A model generated the notes under the pieces. That model saw only the letters and a list, made by a program, of their open reading frames with translations, was not told where the DNA came from and ran no database searches. 26,032 nucleotides of DNA. Origin: Martensiomyces pterosporus (taxonomy: Eukaryota; Kickxellomycota; Kickxellomycetes; Kickxellales; Kickxellaceae). The position numbers were made by a program, and so were the translations under genes. Shown in pieces: positions 1 through 11,200 of the stretch. How positions within the stretch are numbered: position 1 is the stretch's first letter; every line of letters begins with the position of its first letter. The DNA lies in contig MU604105.1 of the NCBI GenBank assembly GCA_025201845.1, forward strand, positions 1-26,032. Reading direction: 5' to 3'.

Positions 1-284
1 GGGCGAGGGCTGTGGCGAGAGCAGATGCAGAGTCGGAGAGACGCGGGGTCGGACGAGTGCCGGGGATTCCGCACACAACACACATGACAATGAACCCGAC
101 GCGGCCAGACCGCGACTGCCTGGTGGTGGTGTCGAGAGCAAAGCAGGGCAAATAGCATGCAGCTGTTGCTGAAAGGAGGCTACCAGGCGACCGCTGATGA
201 AGCAAGAGTGCGTGCAATTAAGAACATTTAACATAACATAACAGCAAATAAAACATGAAAAAGTGACCGGACTACCGGCAAACG
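1..284. other. Left-edge noncoding stretch
   Basis: No convincing coding sequence is seen here. It lies downstream of the minus-strand gene ending at 285, so part of it is probably that gene's 3' untranslated region. An AATAAA hexamer on the plus strand (247-252) could be a poly(A) signal of a plus-strand gene lying left of the window. That is inference only. Confidence 0.4.
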
Positions 285-2368
285 CTAGAGAGAAGGCGAA
301 ATGTTGCTGTTAGGGTCGGTGTTCCTCAGCGTCAGCAGGATTTTCCAAATGTGCTGCTCGCGTTCCCTAAACGCCTTCCTCTCCTCCCGCTCCTCCTGCC
401 ATTGCTCCCTGTACATCTGCTCCCACCTTAACCTCTCCGCCCTCTCCTCTCTCCATCTCTCCTGATCCATCGCCAGCCGCTGCCGCTCTAGCTCCAGCCG
501 CTGGTACTCCAATTGGACGTACGCATCGGGGATCACCAGACCGCCGATGCTGCCGCCGATCGAGTCCCTACGGCCTATGGCTGTAAGGCTGCTGCTGGGG
601 TCTCCGACTCCGTTGCCTGCAACGGCTGCCAATGGTGGGTGCGTGCGGTCGTTGCTTCCGAGGACAGAGAGCGAGGTGCGGAACCGCTTGGCGGATGGCG
701 GACCAGGCGTCGACATGGCGGCACCCAGCTGGGACAAAGAACTGGAGGCATTTGCGGTGGCGGCGGAGAGGCCAAATGCCGACGCTGGCTGGGCTGAGAG
801 AGTCTGGCGTATTGGCAGCGACTGCAGCATGGGCGGTGTTGCCTGCTGCTGGTTCTGCGCATCGACAGACCATGTTTGTGAGTCGCCCTGCTGCTGAGAG
901 CCAAGTGCCCTCTGAGCAGCAATGATTGACGGCGCACCTATAGCTTGCGAGGGCGCTGTGGTGATTCCCAGCTCATCTGGGCAACTGGCGAATGTGGCGG
1001 CGGCAGTGAGTGGGATACGGCGTGAGCGATATCCATCAGATTCCGTGGTGTTAGTGCGAGCGAATGGAAGCGAGGCTACCGTGGAGTTGCTGTATGTGGC
1101 GGTGTCTGGCGGTGTGCCGTCGAGGGCAGAGAGGTTGGCGCGCTGGAGAGCAGTCTGTGCGTCGTTTGCAGCGGCGGCGGCGATTGCGGCTGCAGCAGCA
1201 GCACTAGCCAGGCCACCTACATAGGCACACTGGATGGGGGGATTAGCGTAAATGCTGGTGCGCTATTGCTGGATTATCCTAGTTGCTTATGCAAATGGCG
1301 AGCATATTTCATCTGCCATGCGTCTTGTCGCTGAGCCAAAGAATACGGAATGTTCTCGCGTACTAGACGTGCAAGCACACGCGCTTGTGTGCGCGTGTGC
1401 TGCGGGAGTGCATGCGGAGCGACATTAATAAATGCGTACACGGGCCAGGCTTCAGCTGCCAGAAAGGCATGCAAAGAAGAAAGCGGCCGCTATATGTGTG
1501 CGACGTCGATCGCCATTTGGTGTATAGGACACATTGGCAAAGACACACATGACAAGATGGTAGGAAAGAAGGAACGCAAATTCCGGCATACGGACTGCCC
1601 CCAACACCCACGCAAAAACAGCATTTGCGAGGGCCGCGAAACTTCGCGAAACTGATTTGTGAGGTATCTGCTAAATAGGGCTGCTGGGGTGGCTAGTTTG
1701 TGCGCATTTCGTGCGCATTTCGTTCGCTGCAACCCAAAGTCCGAGCAACACGAAGAGGATTTGCAGCCAAGATGGCATGATGTTGCTGCACATTCCTTGT
1801 CTGCTGTTTGGCAGTGGCTTTTCTTACCTTGCTGATTGGAAGCAGACATGGCAATGGCCTCCGGTGTCAGTTGCTGGTGGTCGCTCAGAGCTGCTGGGTC
1901 CTCAGGCATCACCATTAGCCTGCTCTGCTGCTGCTGCTGGGAGCCAGCACCGCTAGTCGCGGGTGTTCCGCTGGTTTCTGCATTGCTACTCCTCGCTTGC
2001 TGTCCCTTTCTCTGCTTTGTGCGTGTAAGACAGCTGATGCATGTGTTGTAGAGGCTCCCGTTCTGTCTGCGCTGGAAGGCGTCGAAGGGCATACGTTTCT
2101 TGCATGAGCTGCAGAAATGCGTGGTGATAGGAAGATCACTTAAGGCCCCCCTTAGGCTACGCTGTCCCTGCTGCTGCTGCTGCTGCTGTTGCTGTGTGGG
2201 TGTTTGTGCCATGGTATTTGTGCCGCTCGTGTTGATGTTCGAGGAGACTATGGTGGGCGAGTGGGTGGCGAAGGCTACAGCGTCTACCAGAGATGCTGTG
2301 GTTACTGAGATGCCGCCGCCAGCATCCCTGGTCAGCATGCCGTTGGCGATGTTGGCCACTGAGCCCAT
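285..2368 (-). CDS. Zinc-site (Cx2C-x20-Cx2C), polyQ and coiled-coil protein, two exons
   Basis: I do not recognise a named family. Proposed exons are 2368-1828 and 1216-285, with intron 1827-1217 (611 nt). The donor is GTAAGA; the acceptor is TATGTAG, with a GCTAAT branch-like site about 30 nt before it. Exon 1 ends in phase 1 and exon 2 supplies two bases, so the frame joins exactly and gives 490 residues. In order, the protein has a Ser/Thr-rich N-terminus, nine Gln (59-67), Cys pairs C86/C89 and C110/C113 that could bind one zinc, a QQQQQ run, an Ala-rich stretch just after the junction, and a Glu/Arg-rich coiled coil at about 413-478. A short zinc module with a charged helical tail suggests a nuclear or nucleic-acid-associated role, but that is a guess. 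The ATG at 2368 is preceded by an in-frame stop, although a TTTTCCAG acceptor lies just upstream, so an extra 5' exon is possible. A small exon inside the long intron cannot be excluded. Confidence 0.62.
1217..1827 (-). other. Intron of the zinc-site/coiled-coil gene
   Basis: This intron is inferred from a GTAAGA donor (reverse strand, first base 1827) and an AG ending at 1217. It restores one continuous frame between two otherwise separate open frames. At 611 nt it is the longest intron proposed in this window. It contains an open stretch on the reverse strand (about 1274-1474) that I do not consider coding. Confidence 0.55.
2168..2188 (-). repeat. (CTG)7 trinucleotide run encoding polyglutamine
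   Basis: Seven CTG units on the plus strand read as CAG on the coding minus strand. With neighbouring CAA/CAG codons they encode the nine-glutamine run (residues 59-67) of the zinc-site protein. Such coding microsatellites commonly vary in length between strains. Confidence 0.8.
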
Positions 2369-3167
2369 TGCTGTTGCTGTAGCTGGAAAAGGCTATGCTG
2401 TGGGAGATGTGCGTATACTGCAGCCTCTGCGTTACAGAGGGCATTCAGCGGAAGCAGTAGAGGTAGAAAAATGAAGGGGGGTGTTTTCAGGGGTGGAGTA
2501 TATGAAAAATTCTGGAAAATGCTGAAACTATCTGAAGCACGGGAAGAGATGGTCGATATAAGAAGGGCTCGCAAGGGGCGTCTGTGTGGAAGAGAAAGGG
2601 CGCTTCGGAAGGTTGAGTGAGAGGGAGGACCTCCGTGCGTGAGGTGACAAGCCTCCAAATTTTTCTGGCATTGTCCAGCAAACTGCTTCTCTGGTTCCCC
2701 TCGCTTGCATACTCCAAAAAAAAAAAAAAAAGATGAAAGCCGGGGGTGGGCAGTAAACACCCCTCCCTCTCCCTTTTGATGGCATTGTTTGTCCTTGCAA
2801 AAGGCGGCAGCTGTGGGCGGCTGAGTGGAAACACATATTACCTCACCATTGTTTACTTGTACGATTAATGTTTGATCAGGATCACCGAGCCAACAGGCTG
2901 AGATCAGCACTCGCACAGGAGCCCTGACCCTGTAGCGTTCACCACCATCACCGCTTAGTTTCTCGCCTTCCTTTGAAGAAGGGAAAGAGAAACGAATTCA
3001 GCCGCCCTTTTGCGCCTTTTTCTTTTTCGCATTTACTGTAGCTATCACTCCCATTCTATTTTTTTCTGCTTGTTTGTACATTCAATTCAAAACCCGCCAT
3101 ACTCCAACAAACCGCTGGATTTTCGCGATCGCCTCCAATTGAAACCGCTCGCCTTTTACATTTTAAA
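2369..3167. promoter_or_regulatory. Divergent intergenic region between two genes
   Basis: These 799 nt separate a minus-strand gene starting at 2368 from a plus-strand gene starting at 3168, so the region should carry both promoters. It is rich in purine and pyrimidine tracts, including 16 consecutive A at 2716-2731. Several reverse-strand open frames cross it, but they are low in complexity and follow the pyrimidine bias. I see no clear TATA box. Confidence 0.5.
2716..2731. repeat. A16 homopolymer
   Basis: Sixteen consecutive A residues lie in the divergent promoter region. Poly(dA:dT) tracts exclude nucleosomes in fungal promoters, which fits this position. Its length is prone to sequencing error. 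Confidence 0.8.
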
Positions 3168-4901
3168 ATGAGCGAGCCGAGAGGGGTGTTTGGCTGCAAT
3201 TGCCTGAACATCCGGATCCATGTCCATTCGGTCGAGGAACAGAGGGCGTCGCTCGAGGACATCCACAATGTCCTCAAGTGCAGCCTGGATTCGTCGGCCA
3301 TTCAAGTGGTACGTACTGGATATCGCTACATGGCCCAATGTCCAAATCGATTGGCATATCAATCGGGAGAAGGAGGCGCGGTACCATGCCACTGCTGACC
3401 TAAGCCCACACAGCTGTTGCCCCCTTGTTGCTTTTTCTCCACTGAAAGCGTGCTGTAGGGACTGAATAAGCTTATAGAAATCAAGCCGGGCTCTTCGATT
3501 GACCCGAGCATCAGCGTCGTTCGCTGTTTGCTGTGCAGGTCGCCGGTGCTGTACTTCAAAAGCCCTGCCGCTCAGCAGCAAAGGGCGCTTCCGCTGCCAT
3601 CAGCGACAGCATATCTTGCCGAGGAAATAATGGTAAGGGAGAGCTCCACTACGCTCCATCTTGTTCTGCTGCTTTTGTGCTACTTGAGGCGGATGTCATT
3701 TATGTGGTGTGATGGTACAGTTTGTGCGTGAGATTTTGGTGTTTTGCGTGCATCTCCCATTGACATTGCTTTGATACGCCTGTTTTAATTTATGTATACC
3801 TGTCAGTACCTAATAATGTACTTTGGTGCTGCCAATCTTTTCGCACCATGCTTCCCTTTCCGGCGTGGTTATACCGTCCCCTGTGAATGGTGCTTGTAGG
3901 ACCCCGCGGCAGTCAAGGATGGTGAGAAGGCTGCAGAGTACTCGCAGTCGTTCGGCGTGCTCCTGTTGCCCCACATCACGCGCGACATCAGGCCTAGAGC
4001 ATCGACGCATATTCCACTGGACATGCGGCACAGGATAACCGAGTATTTGGAAAAGGAAGAGACTGCAAAGAACGAGCGTGTGCGCGAGTTTGCCAAGGCT
4101 CAGGAGGAAAAACTTGACAAGCTGAGGCAGGCCACTATGGACGAATGCTCGGTTATTGCCGAGATTATCAATGTTGTCAACCCGCAGTCGCCGACCATCG
4201 CTGCAGCACGCAAGGATTCTGCGGGGGCGTCCGGTCTGGCAGCTATGCTGCGTGCTGGTGGCGGCGGCAGCAGTGTAAGAACCGGGCCTAATCCGTTTGC
4301 GAGACCGGCTGCTAGTGGATTTGGAATGCCTGCGAGGCTTCGATCAAACGACGACGATGGCGATATATTTGACCTCGATGAAGATTTCCAGACAGGACTG
4401 CCGCCGCCCGAGTCGCGTGGCAGGAGGGTCACCGCGGATCACCAGTCGGATGAGTACTCGGAAGACCTTGAGCACGAGGAGAACGACTTTGGCCACTTTG
4501 GAGAATCCTCCGGCAACTTGAGCACTAACCCGCTGCAGCAGTACCAGGCGCAGGACGTGATTTCCTCTAGAGTAAACGTGCCTCAGCAACAAGCTACTGC
4601 TAGCGGGCTTGGCACCTTGATGTCGGGGTCGATGCCGCAGAAGATTCCCACCTTTGGGTCAATTGGTGCTGGTGGGAGCAGCTTCACCGCTGGGCCGTCG
4701 CTGACTCGTAGGGAGTACCAGATGAAAGCAGACGAGAAGGAAATGAGCAGGCGGAAGAAGGAGGCGGCTAGAGGTATCCCAAAGACATTTGTTCCGCCAC
4801 ACGAGCTTTTGGACAGGATTCACGAGCAGGATTCGGATTTGCTGATTGGGAGCAAGCCCAGAGACTCGTACGGGTGGAACCGGAAATACGCACCAGGCTA
4901 G
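3168..4901 (+). CDS. Unrecognised protein with paired cysteines, coiled coil and acidic segment, three exons
   Basis: Proposed exons are 3168-3308, 3459-3632 and 3900-4901, with introns of 150 and 267 nt. Donors are GTACGT and GTAAGG; acceptors are GCTGTAG and CTTGTAG, the first behind a strong pyrimidine tract. All junctions are phase 0 and give 438 residues. The N-terminus holds C10-x-C12, and exon 2 brings C70-x2-C73 flanked by hydrophobic strands, which looks like a zinc site built from two half-sites. It is followed by a helical, charged region (about 140-200, rich in Glu/Lys/Arg), a Gly/Ser-rich linker, an acidic segment reading DIFDLDEDF near residue 250, and a basic C-terminus with PKTFVPPHELLDR. 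The acidic segment weakly recalls PRAS40 (AKT1S1-like) proteins, which would imply TORC1/AKT signalling, but I do not claim that assignment. The first ATG has an AAAATGA context. An AATAAA lies 53 nt after the stop. Confidence 0.74.
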
Positions 4902-5268
4902 AACCACGCTTTCCTCCGCCTTTCTTAATAGCAGGAGCCCTTTGTGTTGTGGAAATAAACAAGCAAGCAGCCTGAGCTTTGCATCCCTGAAGAGACTCGA
5001 GTGTGTACAACAGAATCCCGCAACACCACCCCCCTCCTCCTGTTGCCAGGCGGATCTGCAGCTACTGCATCGTCAGAAATAGCAGCAGCCTTGTTCCGCT
5101 GCTCTAGCCTTTGCTGCAATCTCCTTCCTCCCCCTTTCGAATTTACTATTTTATTTCCTCCTGTCCGCGAGTTCTTATTTATTCGGATCCATTCTGCAAT
5201 CTCTGACACCAATACCAAAAGCCAAACCCGCCTTCCTCCCCTCTCACCTGTTTTTGTAGCTGGCAATA
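4902..5268 (+). promoter_or_regulatory. 3' end of upstream gene and Sec7 promoter/5' leader
   Basis: This 367-nt tandem intergenic region holds the poly(A) signal of the left gene, then C/T-rich sequence just ahead of the SEC7 start. Pyrimidine-rich leaders are common in fungal housekeeping promoters. The sequence CTGTTTTTGTAG at about 5248-5259 resembles a splice acceptor, so a 5' leader intron is possible. No TATA box is evident. Confidence 0.4.
4954..4959 (+). terminator. AATAAA poly(A) signal
   Basis: This canonical hexamer starts 53 nt downstream of the stop codon at 4901, on the same strand. It is a plausible 3'-end signal for the gene at 3168-4901. Confidence 0.5.
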
Positions 5269-8200
5269 ATGGATGCAGATTCTCCAGATGGCAAACCCCT
5301 GCCTGCAGAGGAGTCCGTATCGCCTGCCACTGAGTTCTCTGATTCCGTTGAAGAGCAAATTCCACAGGAAGAGGAGAGCGAAGGTACTGTGCTGTCCGGT
5401 CCGCCGACAGAGGAGACACTAGACCACGAGCAGAAGCAAGAGCAGCAAGAGGAGGGGCAGCAGCAGCAGACGGCAGCAGCGGCTGATGAGAATAAAGAGG
5501 AGCACGTAGACGAGGAGGCTGCTGACGATGAACAGAGTACCGCTGCTTCAGCCAAGCCCGATTTACCGGACCCCGAGCGTATTGCATCGGCAGCAGCCAA
5601 CGCCAGTGCGACACCCAGTACTCCACCAGAACCGTCTCCACCCCCACAGCGGTCGCAGCCACAGTCAGAAGCACCCGCGATTCATGTGGAAGCAGCACCA
5701 CTGCCCGGGCTCGTGTTTATTATCCATGCCATCGAAAAGCTCCTATCCACGCGCGAGGGCAAACGACGGGACATGAAGTCTGCCTTAGAAAAGGTGCTGC
5801 AGGTGCTGAGGCCCAAGTCGCAGCCGCAGACCAGCAAGGAAAACGCCTGGCTGAGCAGAGATGACATCGACGTCGTTCTCGAAGCACTCGATATGGCGTG
5901 CAACCCGCAGAACTCGGCTGCCACCAATGTAGTTGCCCTTGATTGCATCGAGAAGCTGGTGTCGTTCCACTATTTCGACAACGTCGTTGATTTGCCCAAC
6001 GCTGCTTCGGTGGCAAGGAGGCTGAGATCAAACAGGGAGAGCCAGGCCAGTGGCAAGCACGAAGAGGTGGATGAGCAGGCACTGATGAGAGACGCAATTG
6101 CCGAGGCTGAGCAGCTGAGGTTGAGCTACTTCCGAGGAATTGCTGATCGACTCGTCACCATTGTGTCAAGGTGCCTAATGGGCGAGGGTACGGCAGACAA
6201 TGTGCAGCTGCAGATCGTCAAGGCCCTGTTTGCCCTTATCTCGTCGGAAACGCTGCCAGTGAGGCAGTCGTCGATGCTGACAACGATTAGGACGGCGTAC
6301 AATGTGTTTGTCCTGGCCAAGAACCCAGGGAATCAGACAATTGCGCAAGGGACCTTGACGCAGATGGTCCATTTGGTGCTGTCAAGAGTGCCCGTTGAAC
6401 TCGACGAGAGCGAGGACGATAGCGAAGCGGAGAACACCGCCAGTGCTGATGACGAACCAGGAAGAGAGGGCAGTACGCCGTCACTGGCGGGCGGCTCGCG
6501 CCATGGCAGCGATGCGCGCCGGCAGGCCAATGACGGAGCCGCCAGAGATGCGTTCCTACTGCTGCGTGCCCTGTGTAAGATGTCCATGCGCCCGATGGCC
6601 AACGACCATGCGCTGGACTCGAGGTCGCCGCAGCTGAGGTCGCGGAGCTTGGCGCTGAACCTCATTCGCCTGGCTTTGGCTGAGCACACTGCTGTTCTTG
6701 CCTCCTCGTATGTGTACTTGCGCTCAGTGCACTCGGCTAACCAGAGGAGCCAGACGAATGGAGATGAGGCACTGGGCGGCCAGCCTGAATCAGTGGAGCC
6801 AGAACTTAACGGCGAGCTTGACGGCGACGAGTTTGGCGACGTCGAGGGACCTGATCGTGCGATCTCGGCGCAGATCGCACAGACAGCCTCCAGGCAGCTG
6901 GAACAGGACCACAGTGGCTCACCTGCTCAGAATGAGTGTGATGGGCAATCAGACAAGTCGCCGCCTACTGTGGCTGTGCCACTGATTGCCGTCATCAGGC
7001 AGTACCTGTCCCTGTCTCTCAGTCGCAACTTGGTGTCGTCCAATGCGATGATTTTGGATCTGGGGTTGGCTGTGTTTGAGCTTACCATGTTCCATATGCG
7101 CATGTACTTGAGGCGCGAGATGGAGGTCATTTTCAGAGAGATCCTCCTGCCCGTGCTGGAGAGCAAGAGCTCCGGGTCGCTGCACCAGCGTGGACGAGTC
7201 CTGCAGACACTTGCCAGGCTTCTGGGCCAGCCGGCTTTGGTCGTCGAGCTGTACCTAAACTATGACTGTGCTGAGGACTCACGCGCCAATGTGTTCCAGA
7301 GGCTCGCCGAGATCTTGTGTAAGCTTGGGGGCAACTATGTTGCTCCGCCGCACAAAAACAGCCAGCACTACTGGCTGGGCAGTGCGAGTGCAGAGAGCTC
7401 AAGCGATGGCGCTGCTATGGTGGCAGCTGCGTGGCGTGCGGTGCAGCAGAAACAGACGGTGTTCAACACGCCGCTTACACAGATCCTTCAATCGGCTGGG
7501 CTGCTCAGCGCAATTGAGGCTACATCGGCAGCGGCTGCCAATGCCTCGAACCCGGCTCGCCTGCAGGCCTTGACACCAACTACGCCGTCGTCTGCCGCTC
7601 ATTCTTTGGGATTGCATGGCACCACTGGGGGACTAGATGCCAGTCGCCAGTCGCGCACGTACTCGATGAGTAGCCAGGGCAGTGGCGCGGCGCAGATGTC
7701 GGTCGCCGGCATGATGTATGGCGGGTTGAATTACTCGGCCAGCGACAAACTGAACGGCGCGGCAGTGGTCGACGAGTACATGGTTCGGCAGTGGGCCCTG
7801 GATGCCCTCGTGGCCATGCTTCAGAGCATGGTTGTGTGGAGCGACAGGCTTGCTGGTCCTGGCGCATCGGCTGCATCTGCCTCAGGTACCGGTGCCTCTG
7901 ATGAGGGCGCGGATGGACGCGAGAGCTCGCTGGGGCCTGGGCGCTCTGGGAGTTTGCAGCTTGGCCAAGAACCGAGCGCAGGGCTGCATGAGGGCGCTAC
8001 CGATGATCCCGAGGAGCTGTCGTCGATCAAGCACCGCAAGGAGCAGTTTGAGGCTGCGCGCAAGCTGTTTGCGTGGAAGCCCAAGAAGGGCGTGGAGGCG
8101 TGGAAGAGTGGCGGGTTTATCAAGTCCAATGACCCGCGCGATGTGGCCAAGTTCTTCTTTACAAGCACCAGCCAGGGCGTCGATAAAATGCAGCTGGGCG

Positions 8201-11200
8201 AGTACCTGGGAGAAGGCGATGCGTACAATATCGCTGTGATGCATGCGTTTGTCGACTGCATGAACTTTGCCGACATGGAGTTTGTTGCCGCGCTGAGGCT
8301 CTTCCTACAGGCGTTCCGGCTGCCAGGCGAGTCGCAGAAGATCGACCGGTTTATGCTCAAGTTCGCCGAGCGCTACCTCATGGGCAACCCCAACGCTGGG
8401 TTCGCCAATGCCGATGCCGCCTATGTGCTGGCATACTCGACTATCATGCTGAATACGGACCAGCATTCGCCGCAGGTCAAGAACCGCATGACGAAGCAAG
8501 AGTTCATCAACAATAACCGCGGCATCAATGATGGCAAGAACTTGGAGCCCGAGTTCCTCACCAGGATATTTGACCATATTGTGGTGGATGAGATCAAGCT
8601 TAAGGACGATCCGCTGGAAGGCAAGATCGGCGATGGCGATGGCGAGGCGCAGGGAAGCGGCCCGCTGTTTGACCTCTGGGGCAACAGCACAGCCAACCGC
8701 ATCCGCGAGCAGCACGCACACGCGTCGGCGGCCATGGCCGCGAAGAGCGAGCAGTCCATCCGCAGTATGGCCAAGCTGAGGAGGAAGCGCGGTGTGCGCA
8801 GGCCCTCGATCTCGGTGGTGGCTAATACGCTGAACAGTGACCCGCAGGAGCAAAAGGCTGCTGGCTCGCCGTCGAAGGCTGCCTCGCTGGCTACCCTGGA
8901 TACGTGGGCGATGCTCCTTGACATGACGGACTTTTTGCACGCAACCAGAGCGGACCATATTGCACCCATGTTTGGAACCATCTGGACAGCTCTTTTGGCA
9001 GCGCTCTCGTCGCCCATGCAGACGGCGTCCGATCCGCATGTCATTGCTGCTTGCTTGGTTGGGTTCCAGAGCGGCATTGCTCTGGCGTGTAGGTTCCGCA
9101 TGCCCTTGGAAAGAGCCGCATTTGTGACAACGCTGAGGAACTTTACGCAGCTGCAGAATCTGGCCGAGATGAAGCGAAAGCATGTTGAGGCTATACGCGC
9201 TCTTATTGAGGTCGCTGCAAGTAGACCGGATGTTGGCGGTGGGCTAGCAGAGAACTGGCTGGATGTCCTCCAGTGTGTGTCGCAGCTGGAACGACTGCAG
9301 CTGCTCACCCAAGGGTCCGAGGCGGCGGGGCCGCACAGAGCAGGACGCAACTCAACGAGTGGTGACACGGGGTCGGTGTTTGGCTTTGGCGGCGCGGCGG
9401 GGAATGGCGGCGCGACAGGGAGCAGCACGCAGCAGAGCATCTCGGCCAGAGCATTCTTTGGCGCATCGACATCGGCAGCTTCGTCGACGACTACCCTGGG
9501 AGCGCAGGGCACAAATGTCCAGGTGCCTTCGGTGTCGGTAGCTGAGCTGGCCAAACTGGGGACCAATTCGCAGGTCCTTGTGGTCATGGTCGATCGCCTG
9601 TTCACGTCGTCGGTGCATTTGTCAGGGTCGGGAATTGTCGATTTCGTCAGGGCGCTGTCGCAAGTGGCGTGGAGCGAGATCACATCAACATTTAGAGTAG
9701 ACCCCAGCACCAACGGCGGCGGCGCGCAGAGACAGCAGGGCAGTCGTCGTGAGTCGCGTGCACAGCACAGTCAGCAGCGTGGGCGCCGCGGATCGCTGGT
9801 TGCCCAGGCTCCTCCAGCTGCGCCCTCGAGGTTGTTCTCGCTGACCAAAATTGTGGAGATCTCCTACTACAACATGGAACGTATCCGTGTCGAGTGGTCG
9901 CAGATTTGGGCGATCCTTGGGCCACTGTTTGACCGCGTTGGTGCCTACTCGGACACGCGGGCTGCTCTGTTTGCGCTGGACTCGCTGCGTCAGCTGAGTA
10001 TGAAGTTCTTGGAGAAGGAGGAGCTGCCGCACTTTGCGTTCCAGAAAGAATTCCTGAGGCCGTTTGCTGACATTCTCGAAGGATTTATACCTGACGCCAA
10101 GACCGACTCGCGCAATAGCGGGCCTGCTGCCACCACAGTGGTTGTGGTCGATGTCCTGGTCAAGGACATGGTTTTGCGGTGTGTTCGGCAGCTGGTCCAG
10201 GCCGCGTCGTTCCATATCCGAAGCGGATGGAAGGCAATTCTGAACGTGGCGCAAATTGCCGCACGTGACGCGAACGACTCGATCGCCGAGATGGGATTCT
10301 TTTTGGCGAAGGAGTGCGCGGAGCTGCATGGCCCGCACATGTGGATGCTGACCACCGCACATGTACAGGCTGCGGAGGGGCGCGAGGAAGGAGAAGAAGA
10401 AGGTGGCGTTGAGGTTGTTTCGGTGGCGGGGCTTGAGTACTTCCATGAGCTCATTGACTGCCTGAATGAGTATGCTGTCGGAGCAGCTACGCGCCGCCCG
10501 CGTCTTGCACTCAATGCGATTGATGTGCTCCATTTGGCGGCTGTGACGCTCGGCAAACAGATTTTGGACCACCCTGATTTCTCCCACTCGGACGGCATCC
10601 CATTGGATGACCAGCCACTGTACCGTGTGTGGATGCCAGCGCTGAGAGCGCTGCACGAGGTCGTCATGCATACGGAGGATCTGGAGGTGCGCACAAGGGC
10701 CCTGGACTCCTTTTTCAGGATGATCATGTCGCAGGGCAAAAATTTCTCTGCAGGCCTGTGGACCAGTGTGCTCAGAGATCTGGTGTTCACCATGTTCGCC
10801 GATTTGAGAGACCCGTCGGCGTCGAAGAGATTTGCTACCGTGGATGATCTGGAGCTGTGGTTCTCAACGACGCTGATTAAGGCCTTGAGGCACCTCATTG
10901 CGCTGTTTACGAGGTACTATCCACAGCAGCTGCCTGGTGGTATGATGGCTGAGGTGCTGGAGCTTCTCACCATGTGCATTGCGCAGCCGTCGGAGGTGCT
11001 GGGAAAGATAGGCACGTCGTGCTTGCAGGACTTGGTCAGGAACAATTACACCAAGTGGGATGACGAGGCCTGGGGACTGGTGTGCGATACGTTTGTGAGG
11101 CTGTTTAACTGGTCCCAGCCGCGCGAGTTGTTCTCCATTGCGGGTGCGTCGTGGGGCGAGGAGGAAAAGGTCAGCAAGACGGTGAGCAATGCTCAGCCAA

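Noticed and set aside
2332..2916. 194-codon minus-strand open frame in the divergent promoter
   Set aside because: Low-complexity translation of pyrimidine tracts including the poly-A run. It overlaps the start of the zinc-site gene in another frame and shows no homology.
3156..3581. 141-codon minus-strand open frame
   Set aside because: It lies antisense to exons 1 and 2 and the intron of the plus-strand gene. The plus strand has matching splice sites and a coherent cysteine pattern, while this frame has no recognisable domain.
4925..5701. 258-codon minus-strand open frame
   Set aside because: It is a shadow of the SEC7 N-terminus, where C/T-rich leader and Gln/Ala codons keep the opposite strand open.
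8421..9713. 430-codon minus-strand open frame
   Set aside because: It is fully antisense to the conserved Sec7 catalytic and HDS region and has no domain of its own.
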